Assembly: GCA_035655155.1 (NCBI GenBank)
Contig: DASRVH010000041.1
Location: 1-48,995 of the forward strand
Origin: Lentisalinibacter sp035655155
GTDB taxonomy: Bacteria > Pseudomonadota > Gammaproteobacteria > Steroidobacterales > Woeseiaceae
DNA: 48,995 nucleotides
Direction: 5' to 3'
Shown: positions 25,133 to 33,916 of the stretch, piece after piece
Layout: every line of letters starts with the position of its first letter
Numbering within the stretch: position 1 is the stretch's first letter
Notes under the pieces: model-generated
Told to the model about the DNA's origin: nothing
The model's input: only the letters and a program-made list of their open reading frames with translations
Databases searched by the model: none
Made by a program: the position numbers and the translations under genes

Positions 25133-27292
25133 ATGGATTACGCCGCCTCGATCCGCTCCAAACTGCCCAAGACGCGGCGCTCCACGGGTCTCAAGCAGCT
25201 CCTCCAGAAACTCGAGACCTACATGTCCGACGACCAGATCGCGCTGGTCGTCAAGGCTTACGAATTCGGCGCCGAAGCCCATGCCGGGCAGATGCGCCAG
25301 TCGGGCGAGCCCTATATCTCCCATCCCGTCGCGGTCGCCGGCATCCTGGCGGACCTGCGCATGGACGCCAAGGGCATCGCCGCGGCGATCCTGCACGACG
25401 TGATCGAGGACACGCTGGCGGCCAAGGAGCAGCTCGATAGCGAGTTCGGCGCGGACATCGCCGCCCTGGTCGACGGCGTCACCAAACTGGATCAGCTGCA
25501 GTTCCGCAGCCGGCTGGAGGCGCAGGCGGAGAGCTTCCGCAAGATGCTGCTGGCGATGGTCGAGGACATCCGGGTCATCCTGGTGAAGCTCGCGGACCGC
25601 CTGCACAACATGCGCACGCTGGACTCCCTGCCGCGCGAGAAGCAGTCGCGCATCGCGCGGGAGACGCTGGAGATCTATGCCCCCATCGCCAACCGGCTCG
25701 GCATCAATACGCTGAAGGTCGAGCTGGAGGACCTGGGCTTCCGCTATACGCGGCCCTACCGCTACCGGGTGCTGGAGCGGGCGCTGAAGAAGGCCCAGGG
25801 CAATCAGCGCCAGATCGTCAAGAAGATCAGCGACACCCTCGAGAAGGAGCTGGCGCGCCACGAGATCGCCGCCAGCGTGATCGGGCGGCAGAAGCACCTT
25901 TACTCGATCTACCGCAAGATGCTGGTGAAGGGGCGCACTCTCGGCGAGATCGTGGACGTCTACGGCTTCCGCATCGTCGTCGAGGACGTCGACGACTGCT
26001 ACCGGGCGCTGGGCCTGGTGCACAAGGTGTACAAGCCGATGCCGGGCCGCTTCAAGGACTACGTCGCCATACCGAGAGTGAACGGCTATCAGTCCCTGCA
26101 CACCACCTGCTTCGGTCCGCGGGGGCTGCCGCTGGAGGTGCAGATCCGCACGCGGGAAATGGACCTGGTGGCGGAGAGCGGCATCGCCTCCCACTGGCGC
26201 TACAAGGCCGAGGACAAATCCGCTGCCTCGCCCCAGCTGAGGGCCCGGGAGTGGCTCTCGAACCTGGTGGAGCTGCAGCAGGACGACGACTCGGAGGAGT
26301 TTCTGGAGAGCGTGAAGGTGGACCTGTTCCCCGACAAGGTCTACGTGTTCACGCCCAAGGGCGACATCCGCCGGCTGCCCCGCGGCGCCACCGCGGTAGA
26401 CTTCGCCTATGCGGTGCACACCGACATCGGCAACCGCTGCGTCGCCGCCAAGATCGACCGGCGCCTGGTGCCGCTGAGGACGCCGCTGTCCAACGGCCAG
26501 ACGGTGGAGATCATCACCAACAAGGGCGCCCGCCCGAACCCGAACTGGGTCAACTTCGTGGTCACGGCGAAGGCGCGTTCGGCCATTCGCCACTATCTGA
26601 AGAACCTGCGCCGGGGCGAGGCCGCGGAGCTCGGCAAGCGCCTGCTGGAACAGGCGCTGAAGGAACAGAAGTCGTCGCTGCGCAAGGTGGACAAGAACTC
26701 CATGACGCAGGTCCTGGAAGCCTTCGGCCTGAACAACAAGATCGAACTCTACGAGCAGCTCGGCCTCGGCGAGCGGCTGGCGCCGATCGTCGCCCGCCTG
26801 CTGCTGGGCGTGGATGCCGGCGAGGTGGAGCCGGCGGTACGCGAGAGCACCTCGCTCACCATCACCGGCACCGAGGGCATGGTGGTCACCTATGCGCGTT
26901 GCTGCCACCCGATTCCCGGCGATGCCATCATGGGCCACCTGTCCAGCGGCCGCGGCGTCGTCATCCACCGCAATATCTGTCACAACCTGGCGAATTTCCG
27001 CAAGCACCCCGAGAAATGGGTCACGGTGAACTGGCGCAGCGACATCGACCAGGACTTCACGGCACAGGTGACGCTGATCGCCGTCAACCGCATGGGGGTA
27101 CTGGCGGAGGTGGCGGCCACCATCTCGGCGGCACAGTCGAACATCGAGCAGGTCACAGTCCGGGAAGGCGATGACGACGTCTCCGTGATGACCTTCCTGC
27201 TGCAGATCCGGCACCGCCAGCACCTGGCCGCCGTGCTGCGCAGCATCCGCAAGATGCCGAGCGTCACGAAAGTCACCCGCGACTGCGCCTGA
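25133..27292 (+). CDS. spoT: Bifunctional (p)ppGpp synthetase/hydrolase SpoT
   Basis: The RSH protein has about 719 residues from ATG 25133; GTG 25100 is an alternative and neither has a good ribosome site. Domains in order: HD hydrolase (HPVAVAGILAD, ILHDVIED near 88), synthetase (VYGFRIVVEDVDDCYRALG, PRVNGYQSLHT, GLPLEVQIRT), TGS (KVYVFTPKGDIRRLPRGATAVDFAY), a helical part, a Cys-containing zinc-finger/CC segment (YARCCHPIPGDAIMG) and C-terminal ACT. The intact HD motif supports hydrolase activity, so SpoT fits better than RelA. It is downstream of rpoZ in the yicC-gmk-rpoZ-spoT-ridA-recG run. Confidence 0.95.
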   Translation: MDYAASIRSKLPKTRRSTGLKQLLQKLETYMSDDQIALVVKAYEFGAEAHAGQMRQSGEPYISHPVAVAGILADLRMDAKGIAAAILHDVIEDTLAAKEQLDSEFGADIAALVDGVTKLDQLQFRSRLEAQAESFRKMLLAMVEDIRVILVKLADRLHNMRTLDSLPREKQSRIARETLEIYAPIANRLGINTLKVELEDLGFRYTRPYRYRVLERALKKAQGNQRQIVKKISDTLEKELARHEIAASVIGRQKHLYSIYRKMLVKGRTLGEIVDVYGFRIVVEDVDDCYRALGLVHKVYKPMPGRFKDYVAIPRVNGYQSLHTTCFGPRGLPLEVQIRTREMDLVAESGIASHWRYKAEDKSAASPQLRAREWLSNLVELQQDDDSEEFLESVKVDLFPDKVYVFTPKGDIRRLPRGATAVDFAYAVHTDIGNRCVAAKIDRRLVPLRTPLSNGQTVEIITNKGARPNPNWVNFVVTAKARSAIRHYLKNLRRGEAAELGKRLLEQALKEQKSSLRKVDKNSMTQVLEAFGLNNKIELYEQLGLGERLAPIVARLLLGVDAGEVEPAVRESTSLTITGTEGMVVTYARCCHPIPGDAIMGHLSSGRGVVIHRNICHNLANFRKHPEKWVTVNWRSDIDQDFTAQVTLIAVNRMGVLAEVAATISAAQSNIEQVTVREGDDDVSVMTFLLQIRHRQHLAAVLRSIRKMPSVTKVTRDCA

Positions 27293-27303
27293 CCGGAGGA
27301 AGC

Positions 27304-27699
27304 ATGCAGAAGAAACACGTGGTCACACCGGCCGCACCCGCCGCCATCGGCACCTATTCCCAGGCCGTCGAGGCGGGCGGCGTCGTCTACGTCTCGGGGC
27401 AGATCCCGCTGGACCCCGCCTCCATGGAGATCGTGGAGGGGGAGTTCGCAGACCGGGTGCGGCAGGTATTCCGCAACCTGGCGGCCATCGCGGAAGCGGC
27501 GGGCGCGAGCCTCGCCGATGCGGTGAAGCTCACCGTCTATCTCACCGACATGGCCGACTTCGCCACCGTGAACGAAGTGATGGCCGAGTTCTTCGACGAG
27601 CCGTACCCCGCACGGGCCGCCGTCGGCGTGGCCGCGCTGCCGAAGGGGGCCGACGTAGAGGCGGACGCCATCCTTATTCACGGCACCAGCATGCCGTGA
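27304..27699 (+). CDS. ridA: RidA family reactive enamine/imine deaminase
   Basis: The 131-residue YjgF/YER057c/UK114 protein hydrolyses reactive 2-aminoacrylate-type intermediates from PLP enzymes. Visible are GTYSQAVEAGGVVYVSGQIPLDP near the N-terminus and the C-terminal PARAAVGVAALPKGADVEADAI with the substrate-binding Arg. GGAGG precedes the start. It ends overlapping recG by 4 bases (GTGA). Confidence 0.94.
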   Translation: MQKKHVVTPAAPAAIGTYSQAVEAGGVVYVSGQIPLDPASMEIVEGEFADRVRQVFRNLAAIAEAAGASLADAVKLTVYLTDMADFATVNEVMAEFFDEPYPARAAVGVAALPKGADVEADAILIHGTSMP

Positions 27700-29789
27700 A
27701 CCGGGACGCCGGCGCCTCCGGGAGCCCGGGCCTCGGCTCGCCGCTGACGGCGCTGAAGGGCGTCGGCCCGGCGCTGGCGGAGAAACTCGCCCGCCTCGGC
27801 GCGGATACCGTCGAGGACCTCCTGTTCCTGCTGCCGCTGCGCTACGAGGACCGCACGCGGGTGACCCGCATCGGCTCCGCCCGGCACGGCGAGCGGGTGC
27901 TGGTGGCCGGCGATATCCTGCTCTCTGAGACCGTCTACCGGGGCCGGCGATCCCTGCTGGTGCGCGTCACCGACGGCAGCGGCCAGCTCACGCTGCGCTT
28001 CTTCCATTTCTCCCGCTCCCAGCAGGCGCGCCTCGCGCGGGGCTCGCGCATCGCCTGCTACGGCGAGATACGCCCCGGGCCGGCGGGCAAGGAGATGGTG
28101 CATCCCGAGTACCGGCTGCTGGGCGCGGAGGAACCGGTACCGGTGGAGGACAGACTGACACCGGTGTATCCGACCACCGAGGGCGTGCAGCAGGGCCGCC
28201 TGCGGCGCCTGGTCGCGGAGGCCCTGGACATGATGCGCCGGGAGGCCCCCACGGAGCTGGTGCCGCACCAGGTGCTGGAGCGCACGGATCTGCCGACGCT
28301 GACGGAGGCGGTGGAATACCTGCACCGGCCGCCGCGGGGCGTGAACGTGGCGGAACTCGCTGCCGGCGGCCACCCCTGCCAGCAGCGCCTGGCCTTCGAG
28401 GAGCTGCTGGCCCACCACCTGAGCCTGAGGCGCCTGCGCCATCGCATCCGCGACGAGTTGGCGCCGGCGCTGGCGGACGCCGACGGCCTGGCGCGGCGGT
28501 TCCTGGACAGCCTGCCGTTCCGGCTGACGGCCGCCCAGGAGCGGGTGCTGGCGGAGATATCGGCGGATATCTCCCGTCCCCACCCCATGCTGCGGCTGGT
28601 GCAGGGCGACGTCGGTTCCGGCAAGACCGTGGTCGCGGCCGCCGCCTGCCTGAAGGCCATCGCGGCGGGATGTCAGGCGGCCCTGATGGCGCCGACAGAG
28701 CTGCTCGCCGAGCAGCATTACAAGAGCTTCAGTGCCTGGCTCGAGCCGCTGGGTATCCGGCCGGTCTGGCTCACCGGCAGCCTGCGCTCCGCCGTGCGGC
28801 GCGAGGCGCTGGCCGCCATCGCCGACGGCAGCGCGGCGATGGTCATCGGCACCCACGCCCTGTTTCAGGAATCGGTCGTCTTCGCCAATCTCGCGTTGGT
28901 GGTGATCGACGAGCAGCACCGCTTCGGCGTGCACCAGCGCCTCGCCCTGCGGGAGAAAGGCGAGCAGGGCGTGACCCGGCCGCACCAGCTGGTGATGACG
29001 GCCACGCCGATCCCGCGGACGCTGGCCATGACCGCCTACGCCGACCTCGACACCTCCGTCATCGACGAGCTGCCGCCGGGCCGACGTCCCGTGACCACCG
29101 TCGTGCTGCCCGAGACGCGCCGCGAGGAGGTCATCGAGCGGGTGCGCCGCGCCTGTGCCGAGGGCCGCCAGGCCTACTGGGTGTGCCCGCTGGTGGAGGA
29201 GAGCGAGCAGCTCGACTACCAGGCCGCCGAGGCCAGCTACCGGATGCTGGGCGAGGCGCTGCCCGACATACCCGTCGGCCTGGTTCACGGCCGCCTGAAA
29301 CCGGCCGAGAAGGAGGCCGTGATGCAGGCGTTCAAGGCCGGAGAGCTGAGGCTGCTGGTGGCCACCACGGTAATCGAGGTTGGCGTGGACGTGCCGAACG
29401 CCAGCCTGATGATCGTGGAGAACGCCGAACGCATGGGCCTGTCGCAGCTGCACCAGCTGCGCGGGCGGGTCGGACGGGGCAGCCGGGAGAGCACGTGCCT
29501 GCTGATGTACCGGCCGCCGTTGTCCGAGATGGCGCGTCGGCGCCTGGCCGTGCTGCGTGAGACGGGGGACGGCTTCGTGGTGGCCGAGGAGGATCTCCGC
29601 CTGCGCGGCCCCGGCGAGGTGCTGGGCACCCGGCAGACCGGGGCACTGCAGCTGCGCATCGCCGATCTCAGTCGCGACGCCGCTCTGGTGCCAAAAGTGC
29701 AGCTCGCCGCCGCGGCCGTCTCGCCGGCGGACGCCGAAGCCATCATCCAGCGCTGGCTGGGCGGCGCCAGCCGCTACGGCAGTGTCTGA
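27696..29789 (+). CDS. recG: ATP-dependent DNA helicase RecG
   Basis: This branch-migration and fork-reversal helicase is 697 residues, starting at GTG 27696 inside the ridA stop. The N-terminal wedge has SPLTALKGVGPALAEKLARLG, and the OB fold includes LLVRVTDGSGQLTLRFF. Helicase motifs follow: GDVGSGKT (Walker A), DEQHRFG (motif II), TATPIPRT (motif III), TTVIEVGVDVPNAS, and QLRGRVGRG (motif VI). The segment after motif VI with FVVAEEDLRLRGPGEVLGTRQTG is typical of RecG. Confidence 0.96.
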   Translation: MNRDAGASGSPGLGSPLTALKGVGPALAEKLARLGADTVEDLLFLLPLRYEDRTRVTRIGSARHGERVLVAGDILLSETVYRGRRSLLVRVTDGSGQLTLRFFHFSRSQQARLARGSRIACYGEIRPGPAGKEMVHPEYRLLGAEEPVPVEDRLTPVYPTTEGVQQGRLRRLVAEALDMMRREAPTELVPHQVLERTDLPTLTEAVEYLHRPPRGVNVAELAAGGHPCQQRLAFEELLAHHLSLRRLRHRIRDELAPALADADGLARRFLDSLPFRLTAAQERVLAEISADISRPHPMLRLVQGDVGSGKTVVAAAACLKAIAAGCQAALMAPTELLAEQHYKSFSAWLEPLGIRPVWLTGSLRSAVRREALAAIADGSAAMVIGTHALFQESVVFANLALVVIDEQHRFGVHQRLALREKGEQGVTRPHQLVMTATPIPRTLAMTAYADLDTSVIDELPPGRRPVTTVVLPETRREEVIERVRRACAEGRQAYWVCPLVEESEQLDYQAAEASYRMLGEALPDIPVGLVHGRLKPAEKEAVMQAFKAGELRLLVATTVIEVGVDVPNASLMIVENAERMGLSQLHQLRGRVGRGSRESTCLLMYRPPLSEMARRRLAVLRETGDGFVVAEEDLRLRGPGEVLGTRQTGALQLRIADLSRDAALVPKVQLAAAAVSPADAEAIIQRWLGGASRYGSV

Positions 29790-29818
29790 CGAAACCGGCA
29801 GCGCCGCGCTGCACTGTC

Positions 29819-30412
29819 ATGGAGCGCGATCTCGTCTACACTCTGCATCCCATGCTTCGCGCTGACGAACAAGCCTCGGACGGCGGCCGCTGGTCCGCGA
29901 CCATCCCGGCCTCGGTGCCCGCCGGCCTGACCGGCTGGCTGGCCGACCACGGCCTGCTGACGCCCCGGATCCGGTCCTTCCAGCCGGCGAGCTTCCGGCT
30001 GGCGGTGCACGCCGAGCGTCGCCGCCGGCTCGACAGGGAGGAGCGGGCGCTGCTCGACGACGACGCCGGGCAGGCCCTGGTCCGCGAGATCAGCATGGGC
30101 GGTGCCGCGGGCGAACTGGTGGTGGCCTCGAGCATCATCCCGGCGGCGACGCTGGAGCGTTACCCGAGCCTGGCCGCCCTGGGCGAGCGCCCCCTCGGCG
30201 AGGCACTGGCCCGCCTGGACGAGGTGAGCCGGGAGCCGTTCCGCTACGCCGTCTTCGAGCCGGACGACCACGGCTACCCGGCGCTGCCCGCGCGCATGCC
30301 GACCGGGCGGCTGTTCGCGCGGCGTTCGGTCATCCGCGTGGCCGGCGCGCCGATCCTCGTCGTCGAGTACTTCCCCGCCAGCCTGGCGGCGCCGCAGGGC
30401 GCGGCGCTGTGA
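29819..30412 (+). CDS. ubiC: Chorismate pyruvate-lyase
   Basis: This enzyme splits chorismate to 4-hydroxybenzoate and pyruvate, the first committed step of ubiquinone synthesis. The 197-residue protein has a RDREERALL-like middle (VREISM segment), VVASSIIPAATL, LGERPLGEALARL and the C-terminal FARRSVIRVAGAPILVVEYFPAS with the conserved Arg and Glu. The start is uncertain: ATG 29819 or ATG 29852. Its stop overlaps the ubiA GTG start by 4 bases, and the two enzymes act in sequence. Confidence 0.9.
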   Translation: MERDLVYTLHPMLRADEQASDGGRWSATIPASVPAGLTGWLADHGLLTPRIRSFQPASFRLAVHAERRRRLDREERALLDDDAGQALVREISMGGAAGELVVASSIIPAATLERYPSLAALGERPLGEALARLDEVSREPFRYAVFEPDDHGYPALPARMPTGRLFARRSVIRVAGAPILVVEYFPASLAAPQGAAL

Positions 30413-31338
30413 GAACGGGTGCCGCTTCCCGCGGGCAGTCCCGGGCAGCGGACGGTACCCGCCCCGGCTTCCTCCCGCTGCTGGTCTCCCAGCTCGGCGT
30501 CTATGCGCGGCTGATGCGGCTGGACCGCCCCATCGGCTTCTACCTGCTGATGTGGCCCACGCTGTGGGCGCTGTGGGTGGCCGGCGACGGCCGCCCGGAC
30601 GAAGGGATCTTCGCCATTTTCATGGCCGGCGTCGTGGTCACCCGCTGCGCCGGCTGCATCATCAACGACATCGCGGACCGGGGCTTCGACCCCTACGTGA
30701 CCCGCACCCGGGAGCGGCCGCTGGCCACGGGCAGGGTCAGCGTGGTCGAGGCGGCTCTGCTGTTCGTCGGCCTGGGTCTGATCGCCATCGGCCTGGTGAC
30801 GCTGCTGAATCCGCTCTCCCGGGTGGTGGCCGCCGCCGCCGCGGTGCTCATGATCGTCTACCCGTTCGTGAAACGCGTCCTCTCGGTGCCCCAGCTCGTG
30901 CTGGGAACGGCCTTCGCCATGGCCATCCCGCTGGCGTTCGCCGCGCAGACGGGCGAGATACCGGAGATCGCCTGGCTGATGTTCGCCGTCACCGTCATCT
31001 GGGCCATCATCTACGACACGATGTACGCCATGGTCGACCGGCCGGACGACCTGCAGGTGGGCATCAAGTCGACGGCCATCCTGTTCGGCGAGGCCGACCG
31101 GTTCATGATCGGCGCGTTGCAGGGCCTCATGCTGCTGGGGCTCGTGCTGATGGGCTCCCGCCTCTCCATGGGCCTGTGGTATTTCCTGGGCGTGGCGCTG
31201 GCCGCCGGCTTCATGGCCTGGCACCAGTACCTGATCCGCGACCGGGACACCGCCGAGTGTTTCCGCGCCTTCCTGAACAACCACTACATCGGCATGATGG
31301 TGTTCATCGGCATCGCGCTGGACTACCTGTTCCGCTGA
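30409..31338 (+). CDS. ubiA: 4-hydroxybenzoate octaprenyltransferase
   Basis: This integral membrane prenyltransferase attaches the polyprenyl chain to 4-hydroxybenzoate. The 309 residues have about eight or nine hydrophobic helices. The first Asp-rich motif is NDIADRGFD, followed by TRERPLATG; the second is in YDTMYAMVDRPDD. RLDRPIGFYLLMWPTLWALW near the N-terminus is typical of UbiA. The start is GTG, overlapping the ubiC stop. Its 3' end overlaps the comF 3' end on the other strand by 16 bases. Confidence 0.95.
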   Translation: MRTGAASRGQSRAADGTRPGFLPLLVSQLGVYARLMRLDRPIGFYLLMWPTLWALWVAGDGRPDEGIFAIFMAGVVVTRCAGCIINDIADRGFDPYVTRTRERPLATGRVSVVEAALLFVGLGLIAIGLVTLLNPLSRVVAAAAAVLMIVYPFVKRVLSVPQLVLGTAFAMAIPLAFAAQTGEIPEIAWLMFAVTVIWAIIYDTMYAMVDRPDDLQVGIKSTAILFGEADRFMIGALQGLMLLGLVLMGSRLSMGLWYFLGVALAAGFMAWHQYLIRDRDTAECFRAFLNNHYIGMMVFIGIALDYLFR

Positions 31339-32114
31339 GCCGCCCGCGCCGCGGCCACCACGCTGACACGGGCGCAGCCGCCGTCACGCAGCAGCGCCGC
31401 GATCTCCCGCGTGGTTGCGCCGGTGGTGACGACGTCGTCCACGACGATCGCGTGCTCGAAATCCGCCGGGCGCTGCAGCCGGAAGGCGCCGGCGACGTTG
31501 CGGCGGCGCGCCCGGGCGCTCAGTGACGACTGCTCCCGGGTCGGACGCACGCGAGCGACCAGGTTGCCGGCCAGGCGGCAACCGAGGCGCCGGGCCAGCG
31601 GCCGGGCGATCTCCAGCGCCTGGTTGTAACCCCGGGCGGCGAGGCGCCGGCGATGCAGCGGCACGGGGATGAGCACCGCGGCTGGGCCGGGCATGGACGA
31701 CGGTTCCGCCTCCAGCGCGGCGGCGACCAGCCCGGCCAGCAGCGACCCGTGCCAGAGGCGGGCGTTGAACTTCAGCTCGGTGAGCAGCCAGTCCGCCGGG
31801 AAGGCGTAATGCAGCGGCGCCAGCGTCAGGTCCATCGGCGGCGGGTGCCGCCGGCAGGCGAGGCACAGTGCGCCCGCGCTCAGGGGTTCGGCGCAACGGC
31901 GACAGGCACGGGCGATGCGCGGCAGATCGCCGAGACAGCCGACGCAGAGATCCGGCGCGGCCGCCCGTTCACCGTGGCGTTCATTGTGTCGGTCGCCGTG
32001 TCGGTCGCTGCGCGGGTCGCCGTCCCGCTCGCAGGCAGGTTCGCCGCACAGCGCGCAGCGGGGCGGGAACAGGAGGCGCGCCAGGGAATCGCGTGCGTCG
32101 CGGCAGCGTTCCAT
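31323..32114 (-). CDS. comF: ComF/GntX family phosphoribosyltransferase-like protein
   Basis: The product is 263 residues from ATG 32114 (AGGA about 9 bases upstream); in-frame ATGs at 32150 and 32162 are alternatives. A double zinc-ribbon N-terminus (CALCGEPAC, CVGCLGDL, CRRCAEPL, CLACRRHPP) precedes a phosphoribosyltransferase fold with VLIPVPLHRRRLAARGYNQ and the PRPP loop VVDDVVTTGATTREI. Family members act in DNA uptake and possibly DNA repair. The first zinc ribbon is interrupted by a charged Asp-Arg-His-Gly repeat from 12-bp units. It is divergent from bioC. Confidence 0.9.
   Translation of the reverse strand: MERCRDARDSLARLLFPPRCALCGEPACERDGDPRSDRHGDRHNERHGERAAAPDLCVGCLGDLPRIARACRRCAEPLSAGALCLACRRHPPPMDLTLAPLHYAFPADWLLTELKFNARLWHGSLLAGLVAAALEAEPSSMPGPAAVLIPVPLHRRRLAARGYNQALEIARPLARRLGCRLAGNLVARVRPTREQSSLSARARRRNVAGAFRLQRPADFEHAIVVDDVVTTGATTREIAALLRDGGCARVSVVAAARAAQRNR
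31969..32028 (-). repeat. Five 12-bp units inside the comF zinc-ribbon region
   Basis: Imperfect 12-base units start at 31969, 31981, 31993, 32005 and 32017. On the minus strand they encode Asp-Arg-His-Gly, Asp-Arg-His-Asn and Glu-Arg-His-Gly like tetrapeptides between two Cys pairs. Confidence 0.8.
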
Positions 32115-32171
32115 GGCGCGGTTCCTGGCCCGGTTTCTGGCGCAGCTCATGGCACTCGTCATGACCGCAGC
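32112..32171 (-). repeat. Five 12-bp units over the comF start region
   Basis: Units CATGGCGCGGTT, CCTGGCCCGGTT, TCTGGCGCAGCT, CATGGCACTCGT and CATGACCGCAGC (plus strand) lie in register. Three of them contain CAT, giving in-frame minus-strand ATGs at 32114, 32150 and 32162. Confidence 0.75.
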
Positions 32172-32247
32172 GTGCGGGTTCGCCGCGCCGGGCGCAGCGG
32201 GGTTTTCTGCCGGCAGCGGGCATTTTTGCCGTAAGCTCCCCGGGCTC

Positions 32248-33129
32248 ATGGATGCGCCCGACCGACCAGCCGCCCCCGCCCCTCGCCGTCGGGAGGTACG
32301 CCGCCGCACCGACGCCAGCGTGGCCGGGGCGGACGACTTCCTGTCGGCGCGGACCCGCGAGGAACTGCTTTCCCGCCTGGCGCTCACCGCCACCCGGCCG
32401 CGGCGCGTGCTGGACGCCGGCGCGGCGACCGGGTGCGCCTCGGCGGAACTCGCGCGCCGCTACCGGGGCTGCCGCGTGGTCTCGCTGGATCTCTCGCCGG
32501 CCCGGCTCGCCGCCGCCCGACGAAGCCACGGCCGCTTCGCCCGCCGCGACGAGGTGGCCGGCGATGCCGCCCGCCTGCCTTTCCGCGACCGGGTCTTCGA
32601 CATGGTGTTCGCCAACCTGCTGCTGCCCTGGTTCGGCGATCCGGCTCCCGTGCTGGCTGAGGCCGCCCGCGTGCTGCGCCCGGAAGGTCTGTTCACCTTC
32701 GCGAGCCTGGGTCCGGACAGCTTCCGCGAGCTGCGCGAAGCCTGGCGGGCGGTGGACGAGGAAGAGCACGTGCAGGCGTTCCCGGACATGCACGACCTCG
32801 GCGATGCGCTGGTGCGCGCCGGCCTGCGCGATCCGGTGCTGGACGTCGAGCGTCTCACGGTGACCTATGCCGAACCTGCCGCGCTGTGGCGGGACCTGAC
32901 CGCGGCGGGCGCCCGCAACACGCTGGCCGGCCGCAGCCGGGGGCTGGCCACACCCGCCCGCTTCCGCCGCCTCGCAGAGGCCTGGGAGCGGATGCGTGGG
33001 GAGGACGGCCGCCTGCCGCTGACGCTGGAGCTCGTCTACGGCCACTGCTGGGGCGGCAGCGGGCTGCCGGGGGCCGATGCCGACGGCGCGGTACGCATCA
33101 GTCCGCAACAGATAATGCGACGCACCTGA
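32248..33129 (+). CDS. bioC: Malonyl-ACP O-methyltransferase BioC
   Basis: The SAM-dependent methyltransferase is 293 residues from ATG 32248. It methylates malonyl-ACP so that fatty acid synthesis can build the pimeloyl chain of biotin. The SAM motif is VLDAGAATGCASAELARRY. The BioC hallmarks are VFANLLLPWFGD, FASLGPDSFRELREAW, ALWRDLTAAGARNTLAGRSRGL and LELVYGHCWG. It is divergent from comF; bioB, bioF and bioH are not in the window. Confidence 0.92.
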   Translation: MDAPDRPAAPAPRRREVRRRTDASVAGADDFLSARTREELLSRLALTATRPRRVLDAGAATGCASAELARRYRGCRVVSLDLSPARLAAARRSHGRFARRDEVAGDAARLPFRDRVFDMVFANLLLPWFGDPAPVLAEAARVLRPEGLFTFASLGPDSFRELREAWRAVDEEEHVQAFPDMHDLGDALVRAGLRDPVLDVERLTVTYAEPAALWRDLTAAGARNTLAGRSRGLATPARFRRLAEAWERMRGEDGRLPLTLELVYGHCWGGSGLPGADADGAVRISPQQIMRRT

Positions 33130-33379
33130 GACGTCGTGAGCCGGTCTCTTGCACGCCCGGCGGGCGCCCCGATAATCGAAACAGCACGGAAGTTCGGGCA
33201 GCGCGGCGATCGCTTGCCGCAATCCCCTGATTTATCAACATTAATTCGACATGGAAAGCCACTTGCGCAGTTGCACCCCGAAGGCCGTTTCTTTAGACTC
33301 CCGAGTCCGCGATCCGGCGGGTCCGGACCGGGGTACCGAGAACCAGGGAAATTCAGGATCAGCTGCAGGATCTATCCAG

Positions 33380-33874
33380 TTGCACCGCTTCGAACTGAAG
33401 CCGAACTGTTCTCTGGATTCCCGCACGGCAACGCTCTTTTTCGTCTCGATTCTGGCGGTCTCCATGACGGTCGCCGGCGGCTTCGCGGCGATGGGTTACT
33501 GGCCGGTGCTGCCGATGGCCGGGCTGGAACTGTCCGGGCTCGGCGCGGCGCTCTGGCTGAGCATGAGACGCGGCCGCGACCGCGACCTGATCGACGTCGG
33601 GCCGGACGAGGTGCTCGTCAGCCGCCTGCGGGGCCGGGAACGAAGGGACCAGCGCTTCCTGCGGGCCTGGACCCGGGTACGCTATGCGGGCGGCCGGCGC
33701 GCCGGCGCGCCGGGCAGGCTGGAGATCGGCGCCCACGGGCGCTGGTGCGCGGTCGGCGAATTTCTGACCGACGCCGAGCGCCAGGGGCTCGGCGACAGAT
33801 TGAAAAGAGTACTGGCGGAGCCGGCGGCGGCGCCGGAAGACGACCGCGGGGCGCGGCAGGATGCGCAACCGTGA
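33380..33874 (+). CDS. DUF2244 membrane protein upstream of coxB
   Basis: The DUF2244 family protein has two adjacent membrane helices (TATLFFVSILAVSMTVAGGFAAM and VLPMAGLELSGLGAALWL) and a C-terminal cytoplasmic domain. I place the start at TTG 33380 (164 residues, AGGA 9 bases upstream) because the conserved part begins FELKPNCSL right after it. An in-frame ATG at 33251 would add 43 residues of low-complexity sequence. It is 42 bases before coxB. DUF2244 genes commonly sit next to aa3 oxidase genes, but their function is unknown. Confidence 0.78.
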   Translation: MHRFELKPNCSLDSRTATLFFVSILAVSMTVAGGFAAMGYWPVLPMAGLELSGLGAALWLSMRRGRDRDLIDVGPDEVLVSRLRGRERRDQRFLRAWTRVRYAGGRRAGAPGRLEIGAHGRWCAVGEFLTDAERQGLGDRLKRVLAEPAAAPEDDRGARQDAQP

Positions 33875-33916
33875 CAGGACGACCACACCGGCCGCGGCCG
33901 GCAGGATAACAGACCG

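Noticed and set aside
24638..27223. 861-residue open frame on the minus strand
   Set aside because: It lies opposite rpoZ and spoT, which have unmistakable family motifs; it is His/Arg/Gln-rich without any domain and results from high GC content.
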